From IMG/VR virus record IMGVR_UViG_3300033155_000907, positions 1 through 37,318 of that record: a stretch of DNA of 37,318 nt. The stretch is one strand, 5' to 3'. Made by a program: the position numbers and the translations under genes. This document shows positions 14,974-23,000 of the stretch, one piece after another. The notes beneath the pieces were generated by a model. It saw only the letters and a program-made list of their open reading frames with translations. It had not been told where the DNA came from and did no database searches. Numbering within the stretch: position 1 is the first letter of the stretch; each line of letters begins with the position of its first letter. This DNA is from a virus.

Positions 14974-15515
14974 GAGAACACGCCATTGAACCTGTACGCA
15001 CGGAGCTTCTTGGCCTCGTCGCTCTGAAGCAGATCGCCCCACTGTTCCGTAAAGCCGGCGACCCTTTCCGTCTCGACGCCGCCGCGCTTGTCGTATGCTC
15101 GGTAAATCAACGACAGTAATACCGACTTCATGCCGGCCGGAATTGTGGATGTGGTATAGCCGGCTGTGTATACGACAGTGAACAGATCCGTGCCCGGACT
15201 CCACATGCCGCCATTGATAAACCATATGCGATGCTTGTTGTACCGCCAGAGCGTCGAGGACACATCACCGTCCGTCAGGTCGCGGTTCGTCACGCTGGCG
15301 ACCGTTACGATCGGGTGCCAGTTGGGCCGCAAGTTGTGAAGGCCACCGCTGATGTTTTCCGTTATCGTCGGGAGCGCGCCGTCCTCAAGCTTGACGCCGC
15401 AAAAGTCTCCGACCCACTCCTCGGCGCCATCGATCAGGATCTGAATGACGTTGTCTTCCTTGTCGTGGCTGATCTTCAAGAACTCCTTCGCCAGGGCCAG
15501 GCTAACTATTGACAT
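14970..15515 (-). CDS. Head-tail connector / adaptor (HK97 gp6-like)
   Basis: The 181-aa protein has an N-terminal SLALAKEFLKISHDKEDNVI followed by a helix with AEEWVGDFCG. This is the typical opening of the gp6-like adaptor that forms a ring under the portal. A beta-rich insert (about 60-115) and C-terminal helices (LLSLIYRAYDKRGG) complete it. GGAGGG lies before the ATG. It begins the connector block directly after the modification island. Confidence 0.88.
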   Translation of the reverse strand: MSIVSLALAKEFLKISHDKEDNVIQILIDGAEEWVGDFCGVKLEDGALPTITENISGGLHNLRPNWHPIVTVASVTNRDLTDGDVSSTLWRYNKHRIWFINGGMWSPGTDLFTVVYTAGYTTSTIPAGMKSVLLSLIYRAYDKRGGVETERVAGFTEQWGDLLQSDEAKKLRAYRFNGVFS

Positions 15516-15810
15516 CTTCTGTTCCCTCCGTTGTCTTCCGCCTTGTATACTTGCGCCGCGTCTTCTTTTTGACGGTTGCCTTCCCTCTTCCGAGGGTCCG
15601 CTTCGGCGCTATCTTCACTAGTGGTCCGACCAGATCCACCTGGCCGTTGATGATCATCTTCTTGGCTTTCGATTCTTTCATGATGTCCTCGTCTCCAGTG
15701 CGCCGGCGCAGGATCTCATTCTCGCCACCAAGCCATCCGTCAATCTTCCAGCGTACGATGACCTTCTTGGCGCTGGGACCCATGATCGGTTTAACCTTAT
15801 GCTTTGACAT
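15502..15810 (-). CDS. Hypothetical basic protein between the modification island and connectors
   Basis: The 102-aa protein has a middle holding a beta-like stretch (VIVRWKIDGWLGGENEIL). The C-terminal 25 residues are almost all Lys/Arg/Thr (KKKTRRKYTRRKTTEG) and could bind nucleic acid or an acidic surface. The start at 15810 overlaps the upstream stop by one base with AAGGGGGG before it. No family is recognised. By position it could be a virion protein or an accessory to the island. Confidence 0.55.
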   Translation of the reverse strand: MSKHKVKPIMGPSAKKVIVRWKIDGWLGGENEILRRRTGDEDIMKESKAKKMIINGQVDLVGPLVKIAPKRTLGRGKATVKKKTRRKYTRRKTTEGTEDVNS

Positions 15811-16364
15811 CAGTCCCCCCTTACAGAATACAGCCAGATCCCACGGCACCCTTCAACCCACGTGCCGCCGCCTATGTCCTCAAGCGCCTTGGTGACACCC
15901 TCGAGGTTGGTGGCATCATGCACGCCGACCATGACCTTGGCCACTCTCATTGCCTGGATGACGTCAGCGCGTGCGCCTTCATAGCTGTGATCGCCATCGA
16001 TCCACACAAGATCGACCGATCGATCTTGCAATCCCTCGAGGTACTTAACGGAGTCAGACGTATGCAACTGGACGTGCTTGGTCAACCCTGTCTTGGCCAG
16101 CCGTTCGGTTACGTGCTTCACCGATCCACCACCGCCGCCATGTTTGTGGGACCAGTTATCAACCGAGTGGATCTGACCCGTGCCGTTGTGCTTAACACCC
16201 AACGCCAACCATGTGGTCATGTGACCAGCCCTGACACCAACTTCAATGATGTGCTTGGGGTTGAGCATCCGGACGACCGAATACATAAAGAGCTTTTCCG
16301 GCAAGCTACTACCGGCTGACTTCGGGTTCTCTCTGTCGAATTTAATCAGTTGATCGATCACCAT
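15810..16364 (-). CDS. SAM-dependent methyltransferase (Methyltransf_24 type)
   Basis: The 184-aa protein has motif I IIEVGVRAGHMTTWLA at about 39-54, an acidic post-I site (HSVDNW) and LVWIDGDHSYEGARAD at about 119-134, as in class I methyltransferases of the Methyltransf_24 group acting on sugars. It likely O-methylates a glycan. Its start overlaps the upstream GT-methyltransferase by 7 bases and its end the next gene by 1. It resembles the methyltransferase at 17674-18168, so the two are probably paralogues with different positional specificity (inference). Confidence 0.8.
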   Translation of the reverse strand: MVIDQLIKFDRENPKSAGSSLPEKLFMYSVVRMLNPKHIIEVGVRAGHMTTWLALGVKHNGTGQIHSVDNWSHKHGGGGGSVKHVTERLAKTGLTKHVQLHTSDSVKYLEGLQDRSVDLVWIDGDHSYEGARADVIQAMRVAKVMVGVHDATNLEGVTKALEDIGGGTWVEGCRGIWLYSVRGD

Positions 16365-17677
16365 TCAATAACCCCACATATATGATTCTTTGCACCGGGA
16401 ACAAACCGGATCTTCCCGAACTGGCCAAATGACTTTTTGATGTCAGCTTCATCCGCCCACCACGCAATGTGCCCGTCGTTCCTGAAGTGGCACGGCTTGA
16501 AGCCCTCTCGCGGCACGCTGAACACCAGGCAATCGACCGCGACCTTCTTCAACATGGCAACGATCTCTTCCGGGTGGTAGAAGTGTTCCAGCACTTGCAG
16601 GGCGACGGCTGTCTTGAACCCACCGTGAAAGATGTTGACGGCTTCCCTTATGTCCGCGTGTAAGAACGTCCGCTTCGGGTATCTGCGCCGGGCCTCGGCC
16701 ACCATGTCGCCGGAGATCTCCACGCCTGTGTAGTGGGTCCTCTTTGGTAGGTACTCAACAAATGATCCGAAGGCACTTCCAAGCTCGAGAACCGGCCCCA
16801 CACATTCAGCCGCCAGGGCCTTGAACTCATCGGGGCGCTTCCTGTCATCCGTCTTGCTGAGATACTTCTGACCCTTTTCGTTCCACCAAGGCTCTGTATT
16901 GACCGGCGTCATTGTTGGCGGACGCAACCCGAAGGCGTCCATCGCCCCCTGGTTGACCTCTCGGCCGATGTGGTTCTCGGCGTGCTTGTTGCCGTGAAAC
17001 TTGCTCGTGTTCATGCCGCTCATCGTGCCGCAATAGATCCCGTCAGGTAGTGGGACCGCCGTGGCGTGCGACGCAAGCTTCTGGTGTCTGTGGTTGAAGT
17101 GCCACTTCATCCAGTACGCTTGGAGCGCCGCCTTGTTCTTCAGTGCTGATTTCGGGATGACGTACACGTGGAAAGACGTACAGCCTTCCGACTTCCACTG
17201 ATACAGTTTGTTGGCCTCGATGTCGTAGCAATAGCCGTTCCGGGTGACAAAGACCTGGCCATCCTTGAGCTTGTACTTGTCCAGTTCACGCCACAGATCC
17301 GACCGCCACATGTCGTCAGAGTCACAGAACGCCAGGAGTAGATAGTCGGCGTCCTTATACTTCAAGCAGAGCCGGCCGAACAATGCGCTGTTCTCCAGCC
17401 AAAAGTCGTCATCGTTTATAACGAACGAGCCGCCAGCCTTGACGATCGCTTTCTTTGTCTCGGCCGCCATGTCATTACACTCCGACCGGAACGACGTGAT
17501 CCAGTCCACCTGATGTCCGTTGGCCCTCATCGCCTCAATGCTGCCAATGGTAAATTGTTCCATAACGGGCAACCGAGCATTCCACCACTCGGCGTTCCCG
17601 ATCGTCTTCTCGTATCGCCAGGAGTCGAACCCCTCAAAGAGGTCGAACTTTGTAAAGATTGCCCGGGCTATATTCAT
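16358..17677 (-). CDS. Glycosyltransferase-methyltransferase fusion protein
   Basis: The 439-aa protein has two parts. Residues about 1-250 look like a rhamnosyltransferase-like GT-A domain: an R-x-W-Y opening, NDDDFWL, and the metal-binding DSDDMW preceded by a hydrophobic strand. Residues about 290-439 are a class I methyltransferase with LELGSAFGSFVEYL (motif I), GVEISGDMV and ALQVLEHFYHPEE. One polypeptide could thus add a sugar and methylate it or its neighbour. It overlaps both neighbours (4 and 7 bases). Substrates are unknown. Confidence 0.78.
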   Translation of the reverse strand: MNIARAIFTKFDLFEGFDSWRYEKTIGNAEWWNARLPVMEQFTIGSIEAMRANGHQVDWITSFRSECNDMAAETKKAIVKAGGSFVINDDDFWLENSALFGRLCLKYKDADYLLLAFCDSDDMWRSDLWRELDKYKLKDGQVFVTRNGYCYDIEANKLYQWKSEGCTSFHVYVIPKSALKNKAALQAYWMKWHFNHRHQKLASHATAVPLPDGIYCGTMSGMNTSKFHGNKHAENHIGREVNQGAMDAFGLRPPTMTPVNTEPWWNEKGQKYLSKTDDRKRPDEFKALAAECVGPVLELGSAFGSFVEYLPKRTHYTGVEISGDMVAEARRRYPKRTFLHADIREAVNIFHGGFKTAVALQVLEHFYHPEEIVAMLKKVAVDCLVFSVPREGFKPCHFRNDGHIAWWADEADIKKSFGQFGKIRFVPGAKNHICGVIEW

Positions 17678-18168
17678 TTCTTGCGCCTCATTACAGCGGT
17701 ACGGTGTTCCTTTTCCACCATCTCATAGAACCCTTCCGCACAGAACTCATTGACCGCACGCCTCACCGGCTTGCAGTTCGGGCCAGGTGCGTGATCGTGT
17801 GCCATGATCAGGCCGGTGTCAGTCACCAACAGCTTGGCCACTTGCAGATCGATGGAACACCATTTGAAGCTATGGTCACCATCAACGAACACCGCGTCGA
17901 ATGCGTGCGTCCAATCCCACTGGTTTAAGAACTCCACGGACGTGGCAATGTACAGGGCCTGGTTATCCTGGGCGTTCTTGCGCCAGTATTCGATACTGCC
18001 AGACGCGGCCATGTGACCATCCCTGAAGGGGTCAACGCTTATGACCTCAAGGTCTGGCCTCTTGGTAGCCCAGTACGACGCCGTAACGCCGTGGTGCGTG
18101 CCGATCTCAAGCACGCTCCCATCCTCTGGCAACAGGGAAAGAATCCAGTCCCTTTCCCTGTCATTCAT
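17674..18168 (-). CDS. SAM-dependent methyltransferase (Methyltransf_24 type)
   Basis: The 164-aa protein has motif I SVLEIGTHHGVTASYWA, a strand ending in ISVDPF, and DAVFVDGDHSFKWCSIDL, then HDHAPG, as in Methyltransf_24 enzymes that modify sugars or surface antigens. The ATG at 18168 is chosen although its ribosome site is weak. An in-frame TTG at 18192 lies inside the sulfotransferase gene. It sits between the sulfotransferase and the GT-methyltransferase fusion and shares the DGDHS motif with the enzyme at 15810-16364. Confidence 0.8.
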   Translation of the reverse strand: MNDRERDWILSLLPEDGSVLEIGTHHGVTASYWATKRPDLEVISVDPFRDGHMAASGSIEYWRKNAQDNQALYIATSVEFLNQWDWTHAFDAVFVDGDHSFKWCSIDLQVAKLLVTDTGLIMAHDHAPGPNCKPVRRAVNEFCAEGFYEMVEKEHRTAVMRRKK

Positions 18169-18175
18169 TTTGGAC

Positions 18176-18772
18176 TTACCAACCAAGGCCAAGTTCCTTC
18201 ATTACGCTGTCGTCGATCATCTCCTTGACGAACTCCAGAAGCCCGTCGCCATATGCCTTCATGTACTTTTTCTTGAGATAGAAGCCGGCCTTCATGGGCT
18301 TGTTGGTTTGCAGCCCAGTCCGTGACAGCTGGTGGTCATATACATACCCGTGCGCCTTCGCCTTTGGCTTGGCCGTCAACTTCAGATCCTTGGCAACGCC
18401 CTTGACCACCTTCTCGGGGCTGGCCAGCATCGCCTCGTAGTTGACGAAAACCATCTTGCTCCGGCCGGTCTTGACGTCCAACCAGTGCCGGTGCATGGCG
18501 TTCCAGTGTTCGATCATAAGACCACGCTTCACGTAATGGGCGAACTTGCACGGCTTGCCCTCATACTTCCACATGGAGATCAGCCAGGACAGGGGATGCT
18601 TGAAGACAACCACTGACGCGACGTGCTTGCCAAGCTTCTCTTTGACCTGGTAGCGGCCATGCTTCCAGCCACCCTTGTTGATCAGGATCTCAGCCTGGAA
18701 GTTTCCACCAAGCAACAACCTCATGTAGTTGGTGCCCGACCTATGCAGTCCGAATTGTTTGACTTGCTTCAT
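18176..18772 (-). CDS. PAPS-dependent sulfotransferase-like protein
   Basis: The 198-aa protein has FGLHRSGTNYMRLLL at residues 7-21, which matches the 5'-phosphosulfate-binding loop of carbohydrate sulfotransferases (RSGT). VVVFKHPLSWLISMWKY at 54-70 matches the strand-loop-helix with the 3'-phosphate-binding Ser. It is shorter than many sulfotransferases (usually 250-300 aa), with a basic C-terminal half. It would move sulfate from PAPS to an acceptor, probably the glycan built by its neighbours. The APS kinase two genes upstream can supply PAPS, which supports the call. The start overlaps the GT gene by 32 bases. Confidence 0.75.
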   Translation of the reverse strand: MKQVKQFGLHRSGTNYMRLLLGGNFQAEILINKGGWKHGRYQVKEKLGKHVASVVVFKHPLSWLISMWKYEGKPCKFAHYVKRGLMIEHWNAMHRHWLDVKTGRSKMVFVNYEAMLASPEKVVKGVAKDLKLTAKPKAKAHGYVYDHQLSRTGLQTNKPMKAGFYLKKKYMKAYGDGLLEFVKEMIDDSVMKELGLGW

Positions 18773-20777
18773 CTTTCAACCTCTCAATCGCTCTGGTTAC
18801 TATTTCGGGAATGTCCCAGTCCACCCGGGCAATGATCCCGTCACCGCAATCACCTTCCTTGCCGTTCCATTTATGCCAGGCCGATTGACGCTTCTTGCGG
18901 CCTGGTGTATCGCCGTCTCTGTTTCGATAGAACTCGTGCTTCGCCTTCATCACCGCCGGTGACAGTGCGTGTCCGACGTGATAGATGAGACAGCTTGGCA
19001 TCTCCTTTGCAATCATCCCGTTGTTGGGACGATGCAGTCTGTTGTCTTGAGAGTCTACGACAGTGTGGTGTTTCTTCCACCTGAAGCTTGAGCGCCACCA
19101 TGACCACCTGTAGTGCGGGCAAACAGATCCGCCTGACTTTATCTTCTTGCCCCAACGTAGGCCAGCCATCTTGGCGTTGTCATATACCCAATACTCAGCG
19201 CCGTGCCATAGGTTGACCCACCTGGGCGACGTGAATGGATACCCGGCCTCGACCCACTTATCCAGGCCGATCCAGATCTCATCCGCGTCGAGTACCAAGT
19301 GATAGTTGCCGGACATCTTGTCGGTACAGAACTCTCTCATCTGTTGTTTGTCAGCCCATTCCTTCCGGACCTCGAGTGTAATCTTGTTGTCAGGATCTGG
19401 AAACGCCTTGATCAATTCCAGGGACCCATCTGGCGGCACGCTCTTGTTGAGCTTCGTTGGTCCGTATGCGATCCGGATCTCATCCACGTAAGGGTAAACG
19501 CTCTCGAGTGATTCCGGTACGAAACCCCAATAACATATCATGTGACAGCTAACTGACTTACGCTTCATACTATGGAACGGCATCTTCTCGAGCTTATCCG
19601 CCATGCCCTCCATGCCGTGCGTAATTTGGATCCTTTTTACAACAGCGTCCGGCACGGCCGCCTTGGGCTTCGTCGCTATTTCTCTTACCTTTTGGGTAAA
19701 GGCTTTCCCGTCATCCCACGGCACGTATATGAGATCATCTCCATACGCTTCTCGGAGGACCGGCAGGTCGTACACCACACAGTTGGTACCGCTGGCCAAT
19801 GCTTCACCGGGCACCATGCCAAAGCCCTCGAACTTACTTGGCGCCAGCACGATGTGCGCGGCCTTCATGCAACCAAACTTTGTGGCGTCGCTATGGCCTT
19901 CCATTGCAACGAGTTTGTGCTTGTCGGTATTGGCCGGCGCGTGCGGAAGCTTCCCGAACACCACCAAATCGAACGGGACATCGAGGCCCCAGATCGTCTT
20001 GACGACCAAGTCGCCATTCTTGTACCCGGTCGGCCTGGACGAGAAGACAGCGAAGGGCCGCTTGTTGACCCGGACCTTGGCATCCTCTTCCAGTGCAAAC
20101 GTATTGACAGCCGGGTTCAGAACCTCGCCCGGCGTATCCTTCCCGACCCACTCGAGAAGGTGCTGCATTGAGATGTTACTGTTAGCAATATAGAAGTCCG
20201 CCCCCTGGAAGACAGCTTTATCATTGGCAAGGCGGCCGGCGTATTTCTTCTCATACTTGGCCACCCAGTTTGGTGTCTCGAAATTGAAGCATACGAACGG
20301 GATCTTCGGGAAGCGCTTCTTGAACTTCAACGCCTTCTTCCCGAGGTCCTGCTTGCTGTCGGTTACGACAAGGTCCAAGTCTGGCGGAATGGGATTGCTT
20401 CCTTCAATCAGTACAGTTAGATTCTTCTCTTTCGGATAATCCTTGCGCCAGACCGGGTTCCTATTCGTTATCAGAAAGACCTCGGCGCCTTGTTTCGCCA
20501 GGGTCCATGCGTATTGATACATGTGTATGCGTCCGCCTGAATAACCAGCTGATGTGGTGAGCCATATGCCGATCCTCTTGGTGTATGCGTAAGGCTTCGC
20601 CGGCTGTCCGATCTCGGCCCGCTCCCATGAGAACTCGCGCTCAGTAATAAGGCCGGAACTCAACAGCTTGGCAGCGTCATGACGGTTGAGGATGTCAACC
20701 AGGGTCCCCACTTCGTGGGCCTTCTTCTGGCCACGCTGATCGGGCCATGAGAATGGCTTGACAACCCTATACCACAT
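18741..20777 (-). CDS. Two-domain glycosyltransferase (GT4-like plus GT2-like)
   Basis: The 678-aa protein has residues about 65-400 as a GT-B fold GT4-type enzyme: a SAGYSGGRIHMYQYAWTLA start loop, then EGFGMVPGEALASGTN, which carries the donor-binding Glu pair. Residues about 405-600 look like a GT-A domain with the metal-binding LVLDADEIW. The start at 20777 (MWYRVV) overlaps the APS kinase gene by 11 bases. The frame extends to 20867 but only inside that gene. It is probably a bifunctional enzyme that adds two sugars, cytoplasmic because no signal is seen. Confidence 0.82.
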   Translation of the reverse strand: MWYRVVKPFSWPDQRGQKKAHEVGTLVDILNRHDAAKLLSSGLITEREFSWERAEIGQPAKPYAYTKRIGIWLTTSAGYSGGRIHMYQYAWTLAKQGAEVFLITNRNPVWRKDYPKEKNLTVLIEGSNPIPPDLDLVVTDSKQDLGKKALKFKKRFPKIPFVCFNFETPNWVAKYEKKYAGRLANDKAVFQGADFYIANSNISMQHLLEWVGKDTPGEVLNPAVNTFALEEDAKVRVNKRPFAVFSSRPTGYKNGDLVVKTIWGLDVPFDLVVFGKLPHAPANTDKHKLVAMEGHSDATKFGCMKAAHIVLAPSKFEGFGMVPGEALASGTNCVVYDLPVLREAYGDDLIYVPWDDGKAFTQKVREIATKPKAAVPDAVVKRIQITHGMEGMADKLEKMPFHSMKRKSVSCHMICYWGFVPESLESVYPYVDEIRIAYGPTKLNKSVPPDGSLELIKAFPDPDNKITLEVRKEWADKQQMREFCTDKMSGNYHLVLDADEIWIGLDKWVEAGYPFTSPRWVNLWHGAEYWVYDNAKMAGLRWGKKIKSGGSVCPHYRWSWWRSSFRWKKHHTVVDSQDNRLHRPNNGMIAKEMPSCLIYHVGHALSPAVMKAKHEFYRNRDGDTPGRKKRQSAWHKWNGKEGDCGDGIIARVDWDIPEIVTRAIERLKDEASQTIRTA

Positions 20778-21519
20778 TGGCCGCCTCTCTGATCTTGGTT
20801 GCGCTGATGGCTTCCGTTTCCTCATCCAGTCGGATCTGACGAATGCCCCATCCGACCTTGCGGCCATAACACACCTCTGTAATGTCGGGGATCTTCACGA
20901 CCTCGACACGCTTCCCGAACGCTGCCCTGACCATCCTGGCCCGTTCGTTGTAGGTGTACGGGTTACTCGAGGAAAGCTTTGTATCTCTGATAGCAACGAG
21001 GACCGGCTTGCCTTCTGCCAGCACATGGTTGATCAGCGTCTTGTGGCCGTCATGCAACGGCTGATATCGACCGATGAACATGCTGAACTCTTGATGACTT
21101 ACAGCGTCGTTGATTTTGCACGCTGACTCCTCCGCCGTGACCTCATCGTGGTCGATCGTCAGGTACCGCGTATCGTCCGCGTCGGGTTCTTCATAGAAGT
21201 GACCTTCACGTTCTGGGACGGTCCGCTTCAGATATACCCAGGCTGGGTGGCATATGTCGTTGATCAGTTCTCTTGTCTCTTTGATCGGTGCAATGACTGA
21301 CACGATCACGTTGGATTGTTTGGCCATCTGTTCGGCCAGGCGTGCCACTCTCAGGTTGTGTTCCGTTCTATCTTCCCGTGAAAAGCCCGCGCCTAATGAT
21401 ATGGATTCCCGCATCTCATCACCGTCGAGTATGATGGCGTCAAGGTATTCGGAAAGTTCCTTTGCGACAGTTGTCTTGCCAGCACCTGATGGGCCGGTGA
21501 GCCATACGATCTTTGTCAT
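20767..21519 (-). CDS. APS kinase fused to a nucleotidyltransferase
   Basis: The 250-aa protein has residues 1-140 as an APS kinase-like domain: Walker A GPSGAGKT (9-16), LDGDEMRES (31-39), GFSREDRTEHNLRVARLAE (45-63) and IAPIKETRE (76-84). These are the motifs that bind adenylyl sulfate. Residues about 146-250 are a small HxGH-superfamily nucleotidyltransferase: GRYQPLHDGH (150-159) and the closing ISATKIR (238-244). The kinase would make PAPS. The second domain is too small to be a normal ATP sulfurylase and looks like NMN adenylyl- or cytidylyltransferases, so its substrate is open. It heads the modification island, with AGGAGA nine bases upstream. Confidence 0.82.
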   Translation of the reverse strand: MTKIVWLTGPSGAGKTTVAKELSEYLDAIILDGDEMRESISLGAGFSREDRTEHNLRVARLAEQMAKQSNVIVSVIAPIKETRELINDICHPAWVYLKRTVPEREGHFYEEPDADDTRYLTIDHDEVTAEESACKINDAVSHQEFSMFIGRYQPLHDGHKTLINHVLAEGKPVLVAIRDTKLSSSNPYTYNERARMVRAAFGKRVEVVKIPDITEVCYGRKVGWGIRQIRLDEETEAISATKIREAANVV

Positions 21520-21540
21520 TCGCCGTGTCTCCTAATGTAA

Positions 21541-21585
21541 ACAGCTGGGGGCGGGGAGCTTTCGCCCCCCAACCCCCAAAGGCTG
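21541..21585 (-). terminator. Strong intercistronic hairpin between coat protein and modification island
   Basis: A 45-base imperfect hairpin has stem segments ACAGC/GCTGT and TGGGGG/CCCCCA plus an inner GC-rich stem capped, in the minus-strand RNA, by GAAA. It begins 9 bases after the coat protein stop. Only a short T-run (GTTTA) follows, so it is more likely a partial terminator or a 3' mRNA stabiliser than a full stop. Confidence 0.65.
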
Positions 21586-21594
21586 TGATGGTTA

Positions 21595-22986
21595 CTAGCT
21601 TTCGTCTCCGTCCAGAATCGACATTGCTCTCGGCTGAAGCAGACGACCACCAGCCACGAGGAAGAACTTGAACGCGACCAAGTTGTCCCTGAACTTGTAG
21701 TCATTGCTTCTCGCAATGGTGATTTCCTCTTCCATCGCCAGGACGTATTCCCTGGGATTTCCGAAGATGATGTCGCCACTCGTTCCAACGACGGGCTGGT
21801 TCGGTGCCGTGCTTACGACATACGGGTACCCGATCAGTCTGTCGGCGGGAGCGCCGGCAACAGAGGCCATGAGCAACGGACGGCCTTCATTGTCGAACAG
21901 CCCTTCGAGTGCCTGGAGGACACTGTCCTCGAGCGTGAAGATCGCGCCACTACGGTGGGCGGGCTTCACCAGGTGCTTGAGGTTGATCAGATCCTGATAC
22001 GTCACGGTGCCAGCCGTGAGTCTAGCTATGGACCTGATACCGGCCTCGTTGATGATGCCGGCCGGCTGGCCTGCACCACTACCACGGATGATCGCCCTGT
22101 CTAGCGTGTACGACAGCGCTCCGCGACCGAGGTTAGAAAGAAGCTGCACGATATCGATCGCTGACCTGGAGATCAGGCGCTCGGAGACTTCCGTGTAGCC
22201 ACAAAGTTCGTGCGTCTGAATCTGCTTCTGTGAGAAGGAAGGTTCTGTCTCGGGCTTTTCTGCGCCCTCACCCTTCCACTGGAAGACAATACCACCGTAC
22301 TCGTTGTCGTCGGTCTGATCAAGCACCGGCCAATCGATGGTTCCCGTTGGTGACGGGGTAACGGTTACCCTGTCCAACAGAGCCGCCATGTCGGGCGGCA
22401 ACGCCAGAAGCTGTTCCCTGAAGTCAGGCGGGACCAGGTTCTGTGCGTCACTCGGGTTGGTGTTCGGCGCGGCTGGTGAAGACGTGGAGTACATCGTCTT
22501 TCCGAACATCTTAGCATACCGCTTGCCCAGAAGGGCACAAGCGAGTATGTCAGGCAGCTTGACCGAGTCTTTTCCTTCGCCCTTGAGGATGGCGGCGGAC
22601 GTCGGTGTAACTGCTTTTCTCTCCTCGCCGGAGAGTTGGGTGCCCTGGACATACTTGCCCACAATGGCAACCTGGGCGCGAATATCTGCGCCGTGATCCT
22701 TCGCCGCTGCCGGAACAACTACGGGGATCACCTTGCCATCATCATCGAGCTGCGAGAGGTCGTCGATCTCATCGACAAGCTTCTTTGCAGCGACCAACGC
22801 CTTGGCGTCTTCCGCCTTGGCCTTCAGTCCTTCGAACGTCTCCCTCTCAGCGTCCAGGAGGGTCTTGGCGGCCTCGAATGCGGCGTCGTCCGTCGCGTCC
22901 TTCGCCGTCTCCATCTTGCCCTGGAGGTCAGTCATTACCTCGACTGACTTGGCCATGAGGGCCATCAACTTCTTTAGGTCGAACAT
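21595..22986 (-). CDS. Major capsid protein, HK97 fold, with N-terminal scaffold (delta) domain
   Basis: The 463-aa protein has residues about 1-110 as a charged Lys/Glu/Ala-rich coiled coil, the delta domain that serves as scaffold and is cut by the prohead protease. Residues about 175-460 are the HK97 core, with NLVPPDFREQLL, IDWPVLDQTDD, a C-terminal IIFGNPREYVLAMEEEITI strand set and VAFKFFLVAGGRL. The order protease, then coat is canonical. AGGAG precedes the ATG at 22986. Placement of the glycan island right after it makes it a candidate target for modification (inference). Confidence 0.92.
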   Translation of the reverse strand: MFDLKKLMALMAKSVEVMTDLQGKMETAKDATDDAAFEAAKTLLDAERETFEGLKAKAEDAKALVAAKKLVDEIDDLSQLDDDGKVIPVVVPAAAKDHGADIRAQVAIVGKYVQGTQLSGEERKAVTPTSAAILKGEGKDSVKLPDILACALLGKRYAKMFGKTMYSTSSPAAPNTNPSDAQNLVPPDFREQLLALPPDMAALLDRVTVTPSPTGTIDWPVLDQTDDNEYGGIVFQWKGEGAEKPETEPSFSQKQIQTHELCGYTEVSERLISRSAIDIVQLLSNLGRGALSYTLDRAIIRGSGAGQPAGIINEAGIRSIARLTAGTVTYQDLINLKHLVKPAHRSGAIFTLEDSVLQALEGLFDNEGRPLLMASVAGAPADRLIGYPYVVSTAPNQPVVGTSGDIIFGNPREYVLAMEEEITIARSNDYKFRDNLVAFKFFLVAGGRLLQPRAMSILDGDES

Positions 22987-23000
22987 GTCGTTCTCCTATG

